A DNA stretch of 64,000 nt from Bacteroidetes bacterium GWF2_43_63 (GTDB lineage: Bacteria > Bacteroidota > Bacteroidia > Bacteroidales > DTU049): the NCBI GenBank assembly GCA_001769275.1, contig MEOQ01000020.1:1-64000 (forward strand), read 5' to 3'. Numbering within the stretch: the stretch's first letter is position 1; the number at the start of each line of letters is the position of its first letter. The position numbers were made by a program, and so were the translations under genes. The notes beneath the pieces were generated by a model. It worked only from the letters and a program-made list of their open reading frames with translations. It made no database searches and was not told the DNA's origin. This document shows, piece by piece, positions 26,501 to 34,605 of this stretch.

Positions 26501-27244
26501 ATGAAAACACAAATTCTATCTTTAGCCATTATGCTCGTGCTGAGCATCGCCACCATAAGCCCTGTTTTTTCACAGGCCGGCGGCACCATTAAAGGGACGC
26601 TGATTGACGCCGAAACAAAAGCTCCTATCCCAGTAGCCAATGCATACGTAAAGTATGGGGAAAATATGATTGGCGGAGTCACTGATTTCGACGGCAACTT
26701 CACAATTAAACCTGTGCCACCTGGAACATATGTTGTTACTTTTACAATGTTAGGTTACGGCGAAAAACAATTGGCAAATGTCAAAGTAGAGCAGGATAAA
26801 ATTACTTTCGTCAACAATATTGAACTCATGCCCGGTATTATTATCGGAGGTGTTGATATTTTCCCAGATCAGATTATTGATCCTGAAAAAACCGGAATGA
26901 AATCGCTCGGCGCCGAAGAAATTATGGTGATGGCCAATAATGACAACATCAATTTATTATTGGCTGCCACAACAAGTGACATACAGGTGAGTGACAACGG
27001 TGACGAAATTTATTTTCGAGGCTCCCGCTCTGGTGATGCACTTTACATTATCGATGGTATGCGGATGCTTAATCCCTCTGCATTATGTCCTTCTATCGCT
27101 ATTGGCAAAATGCAGGTTTATACTGGTGGTGTACCGGCCAAATACGGTGATTTCACGGGTGGTGTAGTTGTTATTGAAACACAAAGTTATTTTGAATGGC
27201 TGGCTGCTCAGGAATCGGAAAGACTAAGAAATGGTGGTTATTAA
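26501..27244 (+). CDS. CarboxypepD_reg and TonB plug protein without a barrel
   Basis: The 247-residue product has a signal peptide (to about residue 25), a CarboxypepD_reg-like domain (about 28-105; TIKGTLIDAETKAPIPVANAYV, GGVTDFDGNFTIKPVPPGTY), then a TonB receptor plug domain (about 125-225; DEIYFRGSRSGDALYIIDGMR, VYTGGVPAKYGDFTGGVVVIET). It ends 20 residues after the plug, with no 22-strand barrel. No frameshifted barrel follows: the next gene is an ECF sigma factor 10 bases on. So this looks like a genuine short form, perhaps a periplasmic signalling or adaptor protein, though decay of a receptor cannot be excluded. Confidence 0.8.
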   Translation: MKTQILSLAIMLVLSIATISPVFSQAGGTIKGTLIDAETKAPIPVANAYVKYGENMIGGVTDFDGNFTIKPVPPGTYVVTFTMLGYGEKQLANVKVEQDKITFVNNIELMPGIIIGGVDIFPDQIIDPEKTGMKSLGAEEIMVMANNDNINLLLAATTSDIQVSDNGDEIYFRGSRSGDALYIIDGMRMLNPSALCPSIAIGKMQVYTGGVPAKYGDFTGGVVVIETQSYFEWLAAQESERLRNGGY

Positions 27245-27254
27245 AAACTGAAAT

Positions 27255-27821
27255 ATGCAATTTCTGTTAAACAGAACAAATAAAAACATGCCGGACGAGG
27301 AACTGGTTGCAAGCTTTGCCGAAAATGGCAATCCCTCCGTCATTGGTGTTCTGTTCGACAGATACGCAAGACTGGTCATGGGGGTATGTCTGAAATATCT
27401 GAAAGACGAAGATGAAGCAGCCGATACCACCATGACCATTTTTAAAAACCTGCTCGAAACTCTGGGCAATTACGAGATACGGACATTCAAACCCTGGCTT
27501 TATACCTACGCGAAAAACGAATGTCTGATGAAGCTCCGCAAAGTGAAACCAATAGTATGCTCCATCGACAAAGTGGCATTTGGTCTGGCCGGAGAAGAAG
27601 AGGATGAAGAAAGAATTGAGCTTCCGATCGAGCAACTGCAGAGTGCCATCGCGGCTTTGAAAAACGATCAGCAGATGTGCATACAAATGTTCTATCTTGA
27701 TAATCTTTCGTACAATGAAATCAGCGATAAAACGGGATATAGCTGGAAAGAGATCAAGAGCCATATACAGAACGGTAAAAGAAATTTACGAAACATATTA
27801 ATCAGCACCGGAAATGAATAA
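27255..27821 (+). CDS. ECF-family RNA polymerase sigma factor
   Basis: The 188-residue product has sigma region 2 (about residues 33-95; LFDRYARLVMGVCLKYLKDEDEAADTTM, then FKPWLYTYAKNECLMKLRK) and region 4 (about 125-180; ALKNDQQMCIQMFYLDNLSYNEISDKTGYSWKEIKSHIQNGKRNL). It should direct RNA polymerase to a small regulon. A second in-frame ATG at 27288 starts right before region 2 and is equally possible. It follows the plug gene by 10 bases and overlaps the next gene by 8 bases; the downstream membrane protein is the likely anti-sigma partner. Confidence 0.92.
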   Translation: MQFLLNRTNKNMPDEELVASFAENGNPSVIGVLFDRYARLVMGVCLKYLKDEDEAADTTMTIFKNLLETLGNYEIRTFKPWLYTYAKNECLMKLRKVKPIVCSIDKVAFGLAGEEEDEERIELPIEQLQSAIAALKNDQQMCIQMFYLDNLSYNEISDKTGYSWKEIKSHIQNGKRNLRNILISTGNE

Positions 27822-28926
27822 CAAGACTTACACATCGCCCCCGGAACAAGAGGACGATCCTTTCCTGAGAGATGCTCAGGAGGGCTGGGCCCAGTTCCCC
27901 GGCGCACAGTCGCGGTGGTGGAAGAAAAAACTACAGTTCAATCTGTTCCTCTTCGGAAAATCGTGGAGTGTGCTGCCTGCCGCAGGCAAACTTGCCATAG
28001 GAACGCTCTCTTCGGTTGCCATAATTACTGTGGCAGCTGTAACCATACCATTCAATTTCAACAACGACAAACAAGAACTGGCTCAACAAGAAAAAACAAC
28101 TCAAACAGTAGCTCCCGCAGAAGAAGTTAACAACAGTGAAGACTTATTACAGGAACCGGCTTTGGCCGAAGAATCGACTGGAAAAACCACGCCTGAACAG
28201 ACTATTTCTGGCGAATCGGAAAATCAAATGCCTGTAGTATATGACAGAAGCGAAAATCTGGGGTTCTATTCTATCGAAGACAACGATCTTGAAGCAGATC
28301 AGATGATGGCCGGCGACAAAGATATGGAGTCGACAAACCGCATGAATCCGTTGCAGGCTAAGAAAGTGAAAGCAGATGCTGTTGATGAATTCACCGATGC
28401 ATTGCCATATATCTGGATAAATCAATACCGATTTTTGGATTACGATGCGCTAAATGCTGACATTCCTCAAACCACTGTTACATCAACCACCGGAAGCCTG
28501 GACACCCGATTCAGCAATCATGAAGAGAAAAAGGAAATGGCCGCATCCGTAGCAATGGATACGATTCCCTATAAAACTTTTGTTAGTGATGCAGTAGTAA
28601 AAGTCAAAGAAGGGAATTTTCCAGTGGCGGAGTATCAATTCAAAAAACTGCTTATTCAAAGGCCGGCAGACGAAAACGCACTTTTCTATCTCGGATATTG
28701 CTCCTATCAGCAAGGCAATTACACGCAAGCCCTGAGCTATTTTGATAAGACAAAAAACACAACCTTCATGGCTTTTGCATCCGATGCAGACTGGTACACA
28801 GCGCGCATATACCTGCTTACCGGAGAACGAAGCAAAGCAAAAACGCTGTTGAGAAAAATAGAAAGATCGCACGGAGATTATACCGAAGAAGCACAGGAGT
28901 TGTTGCAAAAAGAGTTTGATGATTAA
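27814..28926 (+). CDS. Single-span membrane protein with TPR repeats, likely anti-sigma
   Basis: The 370-residue product has an N-terminal cytoplasmic segment (DDPFLRDAQEGWAQFPGAQS), one membrane helix (about residues 58-80; KLAIGTLSSVAIITVAAVTI), a long Glu/Gln/Thr-rich linker (about 85-230) and C-terminal tetratricopeptide repeats (about 255-365; FPVAEYQFKKLLIQRPADENALFYLGYCSYQQGNYTQALSYF). The N-terminal part resembles proteins found beside ECF sigma factors in Bacteroidota. Starting inside the sigma gene (8-base overlap), it fits an inner-membrane anti-sigma that senses through periplasmic TPRs. The anti-sigma role is inferred from position. Confidence 0.72.
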   Translation: MNNKTYTSPPEQEDDPFLRDAQEGWAQFPGAQSRWWKKKLQFNLFLFGKSWSVLPAAGKLAIGTLSSVAIITVAAVTIPFNFNNDKQELAQQEKTTQTVAPAEEVNNSEDLLQEPALAEESTGKTTPEQTISGESENQMPVVYDRSENLGFYSIEDNDLEADQMMAGDKDMESTNRMNPLQAKKVKADAVDEFTDALPYIWINQYRFLDYDALNADIPQTTVTSTTGSLDTRFSNHEEKKEMAASVAMDTIPYKTFVSDAVVKVKEGNFPVAEYQFKKLLIQRPADENALFYLGYCSYQQGNYTQALSYFDKTKNTTFMAFASDADWYTARIYLLTGERSKAKTLLRKIERSHGDYTEEAQELLQKEFDD

Positions 28927-30145
28927 ATGGCTTATCACCGGATTTCTGCTCAGCTTCGGGCTGATGGCCACCGCACAGACAATCAGTGGAACCATTAAAG
29001 ATGCTGACGGAATGCCGGTTTCAGGCGTTCATATTTTTTGTGAGGGCGAAAATGTTGGTGAAGTTTCGGATGCGAAAGGACAATACAGTTTCGATGTCAA
29101 CGGCTGCTCACAAATTGTAATCAGGCATATCAGCTACGAGCAGAAAATAATTTCTGCAACTGAGTTGCAAAAAAATCCCAATATCTTTCTGAATGATTTT
29201 GCGTTTCTGAAGAACGGCATCGATATTTATTCAAAGCCAATCATAGCGCTGCTTCCCGATACACCATTGTTTGTTCATGATTATGAAATTTGCGATGGCA
29301 AAATTTTCATGTGCGCATTTTTTCAGCGAAAACTAAATCAGTCTGTACTTCTTTACACCGATCTGAACGGCCGCATCATAGATTCAGAGTCGCTTTCCGA
29401 AACCGGCGATTTATACCGCGATCCTGAAGGAGCTATTTATATAGCGCAGAAAAACTATGCTTATCAATTATTCACGGACAATAACCGCATCAGTTTTTCT
29501 GAATCGTTTGAATCAAAACATGTGTACGCAGCACGGGAACACTGGACACATTCGGTTGGAGACAGCCTTGTGCTGCAGTATTATTATTTCAGAAATCAGG
29601 GCGTAGGCTACTTTATAAAACAGCTTCCCGACGACAGCGCCCGATTATTTCTCGAATTCATAGATGAAGCTTCCTATGATAGGATGGCTATGGGGCCGTA
29701 TTTTGACGGCAATGAATTCGATCAGCGATTCGAAGAAATGATTGTTTACAAACCGGTTCAGATTCCTATTTTCTTCAAAGAAAACGACATTGTTGCATTC
29801 AATTTCATTTCATGGAAAATCCAGTATTTCGATTTGCAGGGGAATTTGCTGAGTGAAACCGACATGCAATACGGTGATAAAAACAAGCTCCGGAAAGAAA
29901 TTTATTTTGATGCTGAAACGGGGAGATATTACGGGCGCGAAATCAGAAATGGCCTCAATAGCCTGATTGAGATAGATATCAATACCGGTAAAATGATCCA
30001 GTATTTTTCATTCAAAGGATATCCGCACATCGAAAAGCTTTGTGTTTCGAACGGAGTTTTGTACTTTATTTACAAGGACTACAGCGGCGATGAATACAAG
30101 CGATTGTATAAGAGTCCGCTGAATAATATGGTTGCAGGGCGGTAG
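28916..30145 (+). CDS. CarboxypepD_reg-like protein with propeller-like C-terminal region
   Basis: The 409-residue product has a signal peptide (to about residue 20), a CarboxypepD_reg-like domain (about 21-95; ISGTIKDADGMPVSGVHIFC, GQYSFDVNGCSQIVIRHISYEQ) and a long region of short beta repeats (about 110-400; for example FVHDYEICDGKIFMCAFFQRK, then LLYTDLNGRIIDSESL) that looks like a six-bladed propeller. No sorting signal or membrane helix follows. It overlaps the preceding TPR gene by 11 bases, so it belongs to the sigma operon. It may be a sensor input or a target; function is unknown. Confidence 0.7.
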   Translation: MMIKWLITGFLLSFGLMATAQTISGTIKDADGMPVSGVHIFCEGENVGEVSDAKGQYSFDVNGCSQIVIRHISYEQKIISATELQKNPNIFLNDFAFLKNGIDIYSKPIIALLPDTPLFVHDYEICDGKIFMCAFFQRKLNQSVLLYTDLNGRIIDSESLSETGDLYRDPEGAIYIAQKNYAYQLFTDNNRISFSESFESKHVYAAREHWTHSVGDSLVLQYYYFRNQGVGYFIKQLPDDSARLFLEFIDEASYDRMAMGPYFDGNEFDQRFEEMIVYKPVQIPIFFKENDIVAFNFISWKIQYFDLQGNLLSETDMQYGDKNKLRKEIYFDAETGRYYGREIRNGLNSLIEIDINTGKMIQYFSFKGYPHIEKLCVSNGVLYFIYKDYSGDEYKRLYKSPLNNMVAGR

Positions 30146-30204
30146 GCGCAAATGGCATGCGGCATGGACATCGATCGGCGGAGCCTTTATTAATATATGA
30201 CTTA

Positions 30205-30241
30205 GGATGTTTCAAAAAAATCAGGTTGTTTTGAGACATCC
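30205..30241. other. Thirteen-base stem-loop between operons
   Basis: GGATGTTTCAAAA at 30205-30217 pairs with TTTTGAGACATCC at 30229-30241 (one G-U) around an 11-base loop. It lies 60 bases after the sigma operon. It may terminate that transcript, but no T run follows. Confidence 0.55.
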
Positions 30242-30321
30242 TCAATAGTTTATTCTGTTTAGACTACTCCGAACGGATTCAATCGCGCAGAATTCGTATT
30301 TTTGTGGTATAAAACATCTGA

Positions 30322-31605
30322 ATGGCCTTTATCATTTTATTGTTGTTGCTGCTTAACGGCGTGTTTGCCATGTTTGAAATCGCCATGGTGTCGTCGCGGC
30401 GTGCACGTTTGCAGGAGCGGGCTTCGAGAGGAAGCAACGGTGCAAAAACCGCACTAAAATTGCTGAACGACCCCGACAAAATGTTCTCTGCCATTCAAGT
30501 TGGAATCACGCTCATTGGAATTGTCAATGGGGCACTCAGCGGTATTTCCTTTGCCGATGATCTGGCTCCGCATATTGCATCCATTCATGGATTGGAGAAC
30601 TATGCGCCGACACTTTCCATGTTGATTGTTATTGGCCTAATCACCTATTTGTCGTTGATTATCGGAGAGCTGGTGCCGAAGTCGCTGGCTATGAACAATG
30701 CCGAACCAATTGCAATATTTCTTTCGCCTCCCATGAATCTGCTGCGGCGCGTGATGTATCCAGTTGTGATGCTGCTTTCAGTTTCCACAAAACTTATACT
30801 CAAACTAGCCGGAGTAAAAAACCGAAATGAGCCTCCCGTTACCGATGAAGAGTTGCGGTTTATGCTGAAAATTGGTTCTGAGAGCGGCGTTTTTAATAAG
30901 GAAGAATCCGTACTCATGAATGAGGTATTACGGTTCGGCGATAAAAAAGCTTCGCAGGTAATGACGCAACGACGTGATATTGATTATATCGATCTGAAAG
31001 CGTCTGTGGAAGAGATCCTTGAAGCAGCTGAGAAAACAGTGTTTTCAAGATTGCTCGTCATCGATAAAACCATCGACAACATCGCCGGTGTAGTTTCGGT
31101 GCGCGATATTCACACGCAGTATATTTCAAAAAAAATCGTGCTGCTCAATGATTTGATTACAGACCCGGTTTTTATTCCTGAACAAATGCTGGCGATACGA
31201 GTCATTGATCTTTTTCAGCGTTTGAAAAATCACTTTGGTGTTGTTGTAGATGAATATGGAACCATGTCGGGGATTGTGACTTTGCATGACCTGATTGAAA
31301 ATATTATGGGTGATCTCCCGTTGCTGGATGATGTGTATGAACCCGAACTCATTCAGCGCGAAGATGGCTCCTGGCTTGCTGATGGAGCAATGTTGTGGAG
31401 CGAGCTTGCTGAAAAGCTCAATGTAAAAGTTCCATCCGGCGAAGAAGAATTGCTTAGTGGAATCAACACCCTTGGCGGGTATGCGATGGTGAAACTTAAT
31501 AAAATTCCATCAGCAGGAGACGTGTTTCACGCAGCCGGCTTCCGTTTTGAGATCATGGATATGGACGGGAAGAGAGTTGATAAGATGCTTATCAGTAGTC
31601 AGTAG
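30322..31605 (+). CDS. CNNM/CBS/CorC_HlyC domain membrane protein
   Basis: The 427-residue product is of the HlyC/CorC (hemolysin-related, CNNM) family linked to Mg2+ or other divalent cation handling. The N-terminal CNNM domain (DUF21, about residues 1-180) has three or four helices. A CBS pair follows (about 200-325; VMTQRRDIDYIDLKAS, FGVVVDEYGTMSGIVTLHDLIENIMGD), then a CorC_HlyC domain (about 340-425; DGSWLADGAMLWSELAEKLN). The start is preceded by a -7 box TATTTTTG at 30297-30304. It is monocistronic. The transport substrate is not decided by sequence. Confidence 0.9.
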   Translation: MAFIILLLLLLNGVFAMFEIAMVSSRRARLQERASRGSNGAKTALKLLNDPDKMFSAIQVGITLIGIVNGALSGISFADDLAPHIASIHGLENYAPTLSMLIVIGLITYLSLIIGELVPKSLAMNNAEPIAIFLSPPMNLLRRVMYPVVMLLSVSTKLILKLAGVKNRNEPPVTDEELRFMLKIGSESGVFNKEESVLMNEVLRFGDKKASQVMTQRRDIDYIDLKASVEEILEAAEKTVFSRLLVIDKTIDNIAGVVSVRDIHTQYISKKIVLLNDLITDPVFIPEQMLAIRVIDLFQRLKNHFGVVVDEYGTMSGIVTLHDLIENIMGDLPLLDDVYEPELIQREDGSWLADGAMLWSELAEKLNVKVPSGEEELLSGINTLGGYAMVKLNKIPSAGDVFHAAGFRFEIMDMDGKRVDKMLISSQ

Positions 31606-31897
31606 CCAGTTAAGGTTAAAGCTGAGGTTAAGACTAAGGTTGAGGTTGAGCACCTTCACGTGAAACGTGATAAATCGGTGAGCGGCGAGCAAAATACGAA
31701 TCGGCCGCGGCGGACGAGATACGAAAGGCAAGTTGTGAAATACGAACAAATGTGACGCTCATGTAAATCGTTGCAAGCGGGCAGACGCGCGCCAACATAG
31801 TGGTGCGTGAACAGTTTGTAAATATCAGGCCATTAAGGCTGATGGTGATGTAACAAAAAGCCATATGATTGAGTCTTATTCAAAAATCAACAAAAAA
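31606..31897. repeat. 292-base gap with word-like repeats
   Basis: Bases 31626-31647 (GGTTAAGACTAAGGTTGAGG plus two bases) recur with a single change at 40952-40973. Bases 31655-31670 are the reverse complement of 7905-7920, and 31652-31667 match the parS consensus at 12 of 16 positions. No gene is seen up to the serine hydrolase start. Confidence 0.6.
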
Positions 31898-32989
31898 ATG
31901 AGATCATCACTACTTCTAATATTCTGTTTCGTTTTATCTTGCGTTGCGTATTCGCAGGACATTGCAGGAACAGCCGATTCTATCAGACAAGCAAACAATA
32001 TTCCTGCAATTGGATTTGCGGTAATCCGCTGCGACAGCATTTTGCTGGAAAAAACAATGGGTGTGCGAAAAGTCAATACAACCGATTCGGCAGGGCCTGA
32101 TGACCGCTTTCATTTAGGATCGAATACCAAAGCCATTACCAGCTTCATAGCAGGGACGCTTGTTGAAGAAAGAAAAATACAATGGACAACAAGAGTGTTT
32201 GATCTGTTTCCGGAATGGGAAAAGCAAAGCAGAAAAGAATATTCAAAAATCACCTTACAGGATTTATTGTCGCACCGGGCCCGCATTCAGCCATTTACCA
32301 ACGGAAACGAGTTTACCAAACTACCTGTTTTCGAAGGATCGACGGGTGAACGAAGATTGGCTTTCAGTCAGTGGTTGCTGCAGCAAAAGCCGGTCAAATT
32401 AAAAGGCAAACGCTATATATATTCAAACGCAGGTTATGCAATTGCTACAGCCATGTTGGAAAAAGTATCCGGGAAAAGCTGGGAAACACTCGTAACCGAA
32501 ACACTCAAAACAAAGCTTAATATTGATCCTGCTTTTTCGTGGCCCAATCTGGTGAACACAAATCAACCCTGGGGACATGAGAAGAGCAGCGGAATTCAGA
32601 CAGCCACACCGCCGGAAAATCCATATAAACTGGATCCGATGATTGCATCAGCAGGCGATATAAATATGACCGTGCACGATTATGCCTTGTTCATTCAGCA
32701 AAACCTGAGGGGTCTGCGAGGCAAAGAAAGTTTTCTTTCGCAAAGTACACTGGAATTCATTCATTACGGGTCTCCGGAATATGCCATGGGTTGGGGATGG
32801 GGGGAGAAAGACGGACAGCACATTTCTACTCACGACGGGTCTGCCGGAACGTTTTATTGCCACACGTGGATTATGAGAGAAAAAGACCTGGCCATCATCG
32901 TTGTGGCCAATGCCGCCGATGAAAAAACGATCAAAGGCATTTACGAATTACGCGAATATTTGATGACATTATATGGTCAAGTAAAATAA
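31898..32989 (+). CDS. Exported beta-lactamase family serine hydrolase
   Basis: A penicillin-binding-protein-like serine hydrolase (class C beta-lactamase fold) of 363 residues with a signal peptide (MRSSLLLIFCFVLSCVAYSQ). The nucleophile motif SxxK is S75-N-T-K78 in HLGSNTKAITS, the second motif is Y175-S-N177 in YIYSNAGYAIAT, and the third may be HDGSAGTF near residue 310. Such proteins are esterases, D-aminopeptidases or beta-lactamases; substrate cannot be told. The ATG at 31898 begins the signal peptide. It converges with the small membrane gene nine bases away. Confidence 0.9.
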   Translation: MRSSLLLIFCFVLSCVAYSQDIAGTADSIRQANNIPAIGFAVIRCDSILLEKTMGVRKVNTTDSAGPDDRFHLGSNTKAITSFIAGTLVEERKIQWTTRVFDLFPEWEKQSRKEYSKITLQDLLSHRARIQPFTNGNEFTKLPVFEGSTGERRLAFSQWLLQQKPVKLKGKRYIYSNAGYAIATAMLEKVSGKSWETLVTETLKTKLNIDPAFSWPNLVNTNQPWGHEKSSGIQTATPPENPYKLDPMIASAGDINMTVHDYALFIQQNLRGLRGKESFLSQSTLEFIHYGSPEYAMGWGWGEKDGQHISTHDGSAGTFYCHTWIMREKDLAIIVVANAADEKTIKGIYELREYLMTLYGQVK

Positions 32990-32998
32990 ACGTCACAA

Positions 32999-33304
32999 CT
33001 ATTCAATCTCCGCCTTCTTCAACTCCAGCTGGCGCTTGTTGTCGCCGATGTAGCGGAAATAAATTACAAGGTCGATTGCAACAAGGCACATATTAAAAGC
33101 ATACAGGTAAGTAACGATATCGTAGTGGTAAAGCACCTTGTGGGTGATGCCCATGGCATAGCCGATGATGAGCAGAATAAGAAAAATGGGGCTTTTGCCG
33201 ATGACTATTTTGGTACGAAGACCTTTCATGATTGAAATTGGCCAGCTGCATGCAAAGCAGAGGAGCATGAGGACTTCGAATATACTGAATGTGGTTGATT
33301 GCAT
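32999..33304 (-). CDS. Small three-helix membrane protein
   Basis: The 101-residue product has about three membrane helices (near residues 5-22, 37-55 and 61-82) with motifs such as FEVLMLLCFACSWPISIMKG, then KSPIFLILLIIGYAMGITHK and YLYAFNMCLVAIDLVIYFRY. The Pro-containing first helix and size recall a PQ-loop (SemiSWEET-like) half transporter, but the PQ motif itself is not exact. It ends with a charged tail. ATG at 33304 is preferred over an upstream TTG at 33337. It may be a small transporter; function is unproven. Confidence 0.65.
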   Translation of the reverse strand: MQSTTFSIFEVLMLLCFACSWPISIMKGLRTKIVIGKSPIFLILLIIGYAMGITHKVLYHYDIVTYLYAFNMCLVAIDLVIYFRYIGDNKRQLELKKAEIE

Positions 33305-33338
33305 GGGATTGATTGTGATTTCAATAATTGCTTTCAAA

Positions 33339-33487
33339 TCTTCAATGAAGTTTACCCCGCTGTTTCGATTGAGTATGTCCTTCTGTCGACTCTTCGATGG
33401 AGTTTACCCCGCTGTTCATACTTCGACTCCGCTCAGCATGACAGCGGCGGGGCTCAGTGTGACAGCGGTGGGACTCAGGATGACAGC
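33339..33487. repeat. Compound repeat block upstream of the small membrane gene
   Basis: A 26-base unit containing AGTTTACCCCGCTGTT occurs at 33339-33364 and 33391-33416. It is followed by three degenerate tandem units of the form CTCAGnnTGACAGC(GG) near 33432-33487, starting with the sequence ACTTCGACTCCGCTCAGCAT. The last type of word is widely dispersed in Bacteroidota genomes. No gene is supported here. Confidence 0.7.
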
Positions 33488-33501
33488 AATTAGCATTAAA
33501 G

Positions 33502-34596
33502 TTAAACATTGAAACGAATGTGCAGAATATCGCCGTCCTGGACGATGTAGGTTTTTCCTTCAACGCGCATTTTGCCGGCGTCTTTGCAGGCAACCTCGGT
33601 TTTATACTGAATCATGTCGTTGTAGGCTATCACTTCGGCGCGGATAAAACCACGTTCGAGATCGCTGTGAATTGCGCCCGCAGCCTGAGGTGCAGGAGTA
33701 TTGCGCGGCACGCTCCATGCGCGGTTTTCAATACCACCTACGGTGAAAAACGAAATCAGATTCAGCAACGAATAGGCAGCGCGCGTAATGCGGCGAACAC
33801 CAGGTTCGGTAAGATTAAGATCCTTCAAAAAATCAACGCGGTCGGTCTCGTCCAACTCCGCAATCTCAGCTTCGGCGCGGCCTGCAACAATGATCACTTC
33901 GGTGTTTTCGTCTTTTACTGCTTCTGTAAATTTCGCAGAATAGGCATTGCCAGCCGAAGCCGATGCATCATCGACATTACAGACATACATCACAGGTTTT
34001 GCGGTCAGCAGAAAAAGTTCGCGAATCACTTTCATATCATCATCGGTAAGATCAAGCGAACGGATGTTGCCAAGATTTTCAATCTGGGTTTTAAATTTCA
34101 CAAGACTGTCGAACGCCGGCTTTACTGATTTGTCGCCGGTTTTGAAAGCTTTTTCCACTTTCTGCAATTTGCGATCGATCTGTTCAAGGTCTTTAACCTG
34201 CAATTCGAAATCAAGATTTTCTTTATCGCGAACGGGATCAATACTGCCGTCCATATGAGGCAACAAGGGATCGTCGAAGCAACGCACCACATGAATCAGT
34301 GCATCGACATTACGCACATCGTTCAGAAATGAATTACCGATGCCTTCGCCCTGCCCTGCTCCCTTGGCCAATCCCGGGATATCGACCAGTTCGATTGTTG
34401 CCGGAATAACTTTGTCGGCTTTGATGAGTTTATCCAGTTCATACAAGCGCGGATCGTGAACGTGAGCCGTTCCCAGATTGCTCTTGGTGGTGCTGAATGC
34501 AAATGTGCTAACTTCGGCTTTTGCATCCGAAATGCAATTGAATATTGTTGTTTTGCCGCAATTGGTCAATCCTACGATTCCTACTTTCAATGCCAT
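33502..34596 (-). CDS. ychF: Redox-regulated ATPase/GTPase YchF
   Basis: YchF is an Obg-family nucleotidase that prefers ATP and binds ribosomes or the proteasome-like machinery in stress control. The 364-residue product has the P-loop GLTNCGKTTIFN, the switch DIPGLAKGAGQGEGIGN, the altered G4 motif CNVDD (instead of NKxD, as expected for ATP preference), a central coiled coil and a C-terminal TGS domain (IRAEVIAYNDMIQYKTE to YIVQDGDILHIRFNV). Length is typical. It follows the porin gene by nine bases on the same strand, so it may share its transcript. Confidence 0.96.
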   Translation of the reverse strand: MALKVGIVGLTNCGKTTIFNCISDAKAEVSTFAFSTTKSNLGTAHVHDPRLYELDKLIKADKVIPATIELVDIPGLAKGAGQGEGIGNSFLNDVRNVDALIHVVRCFDDPLLPHMDGSIDPVRDKENLDFELQVKDLEQIDRKLQKVEKAFKTGDKSVKPAFDSLVKFKTQIENLGNIRSLDLTDDDMKVIRELFLLTAKPVMYVCNVDDASASAGNAYSAKFTEAVKDENTEVIIVAGRAEAEIAELDETDRVDFLKDLNLTEPGVRRITRAAYSLLNLISFFTVGGIENRAWSVPRNTPAPQAAGAIHSDLERGFIRAEVIAYNDMIQYKTEVACKDAGKMRVEGKTYIVQDGDILHIRFNV

Positions 34597-34605
34597 ATCA
34601 ATTGT

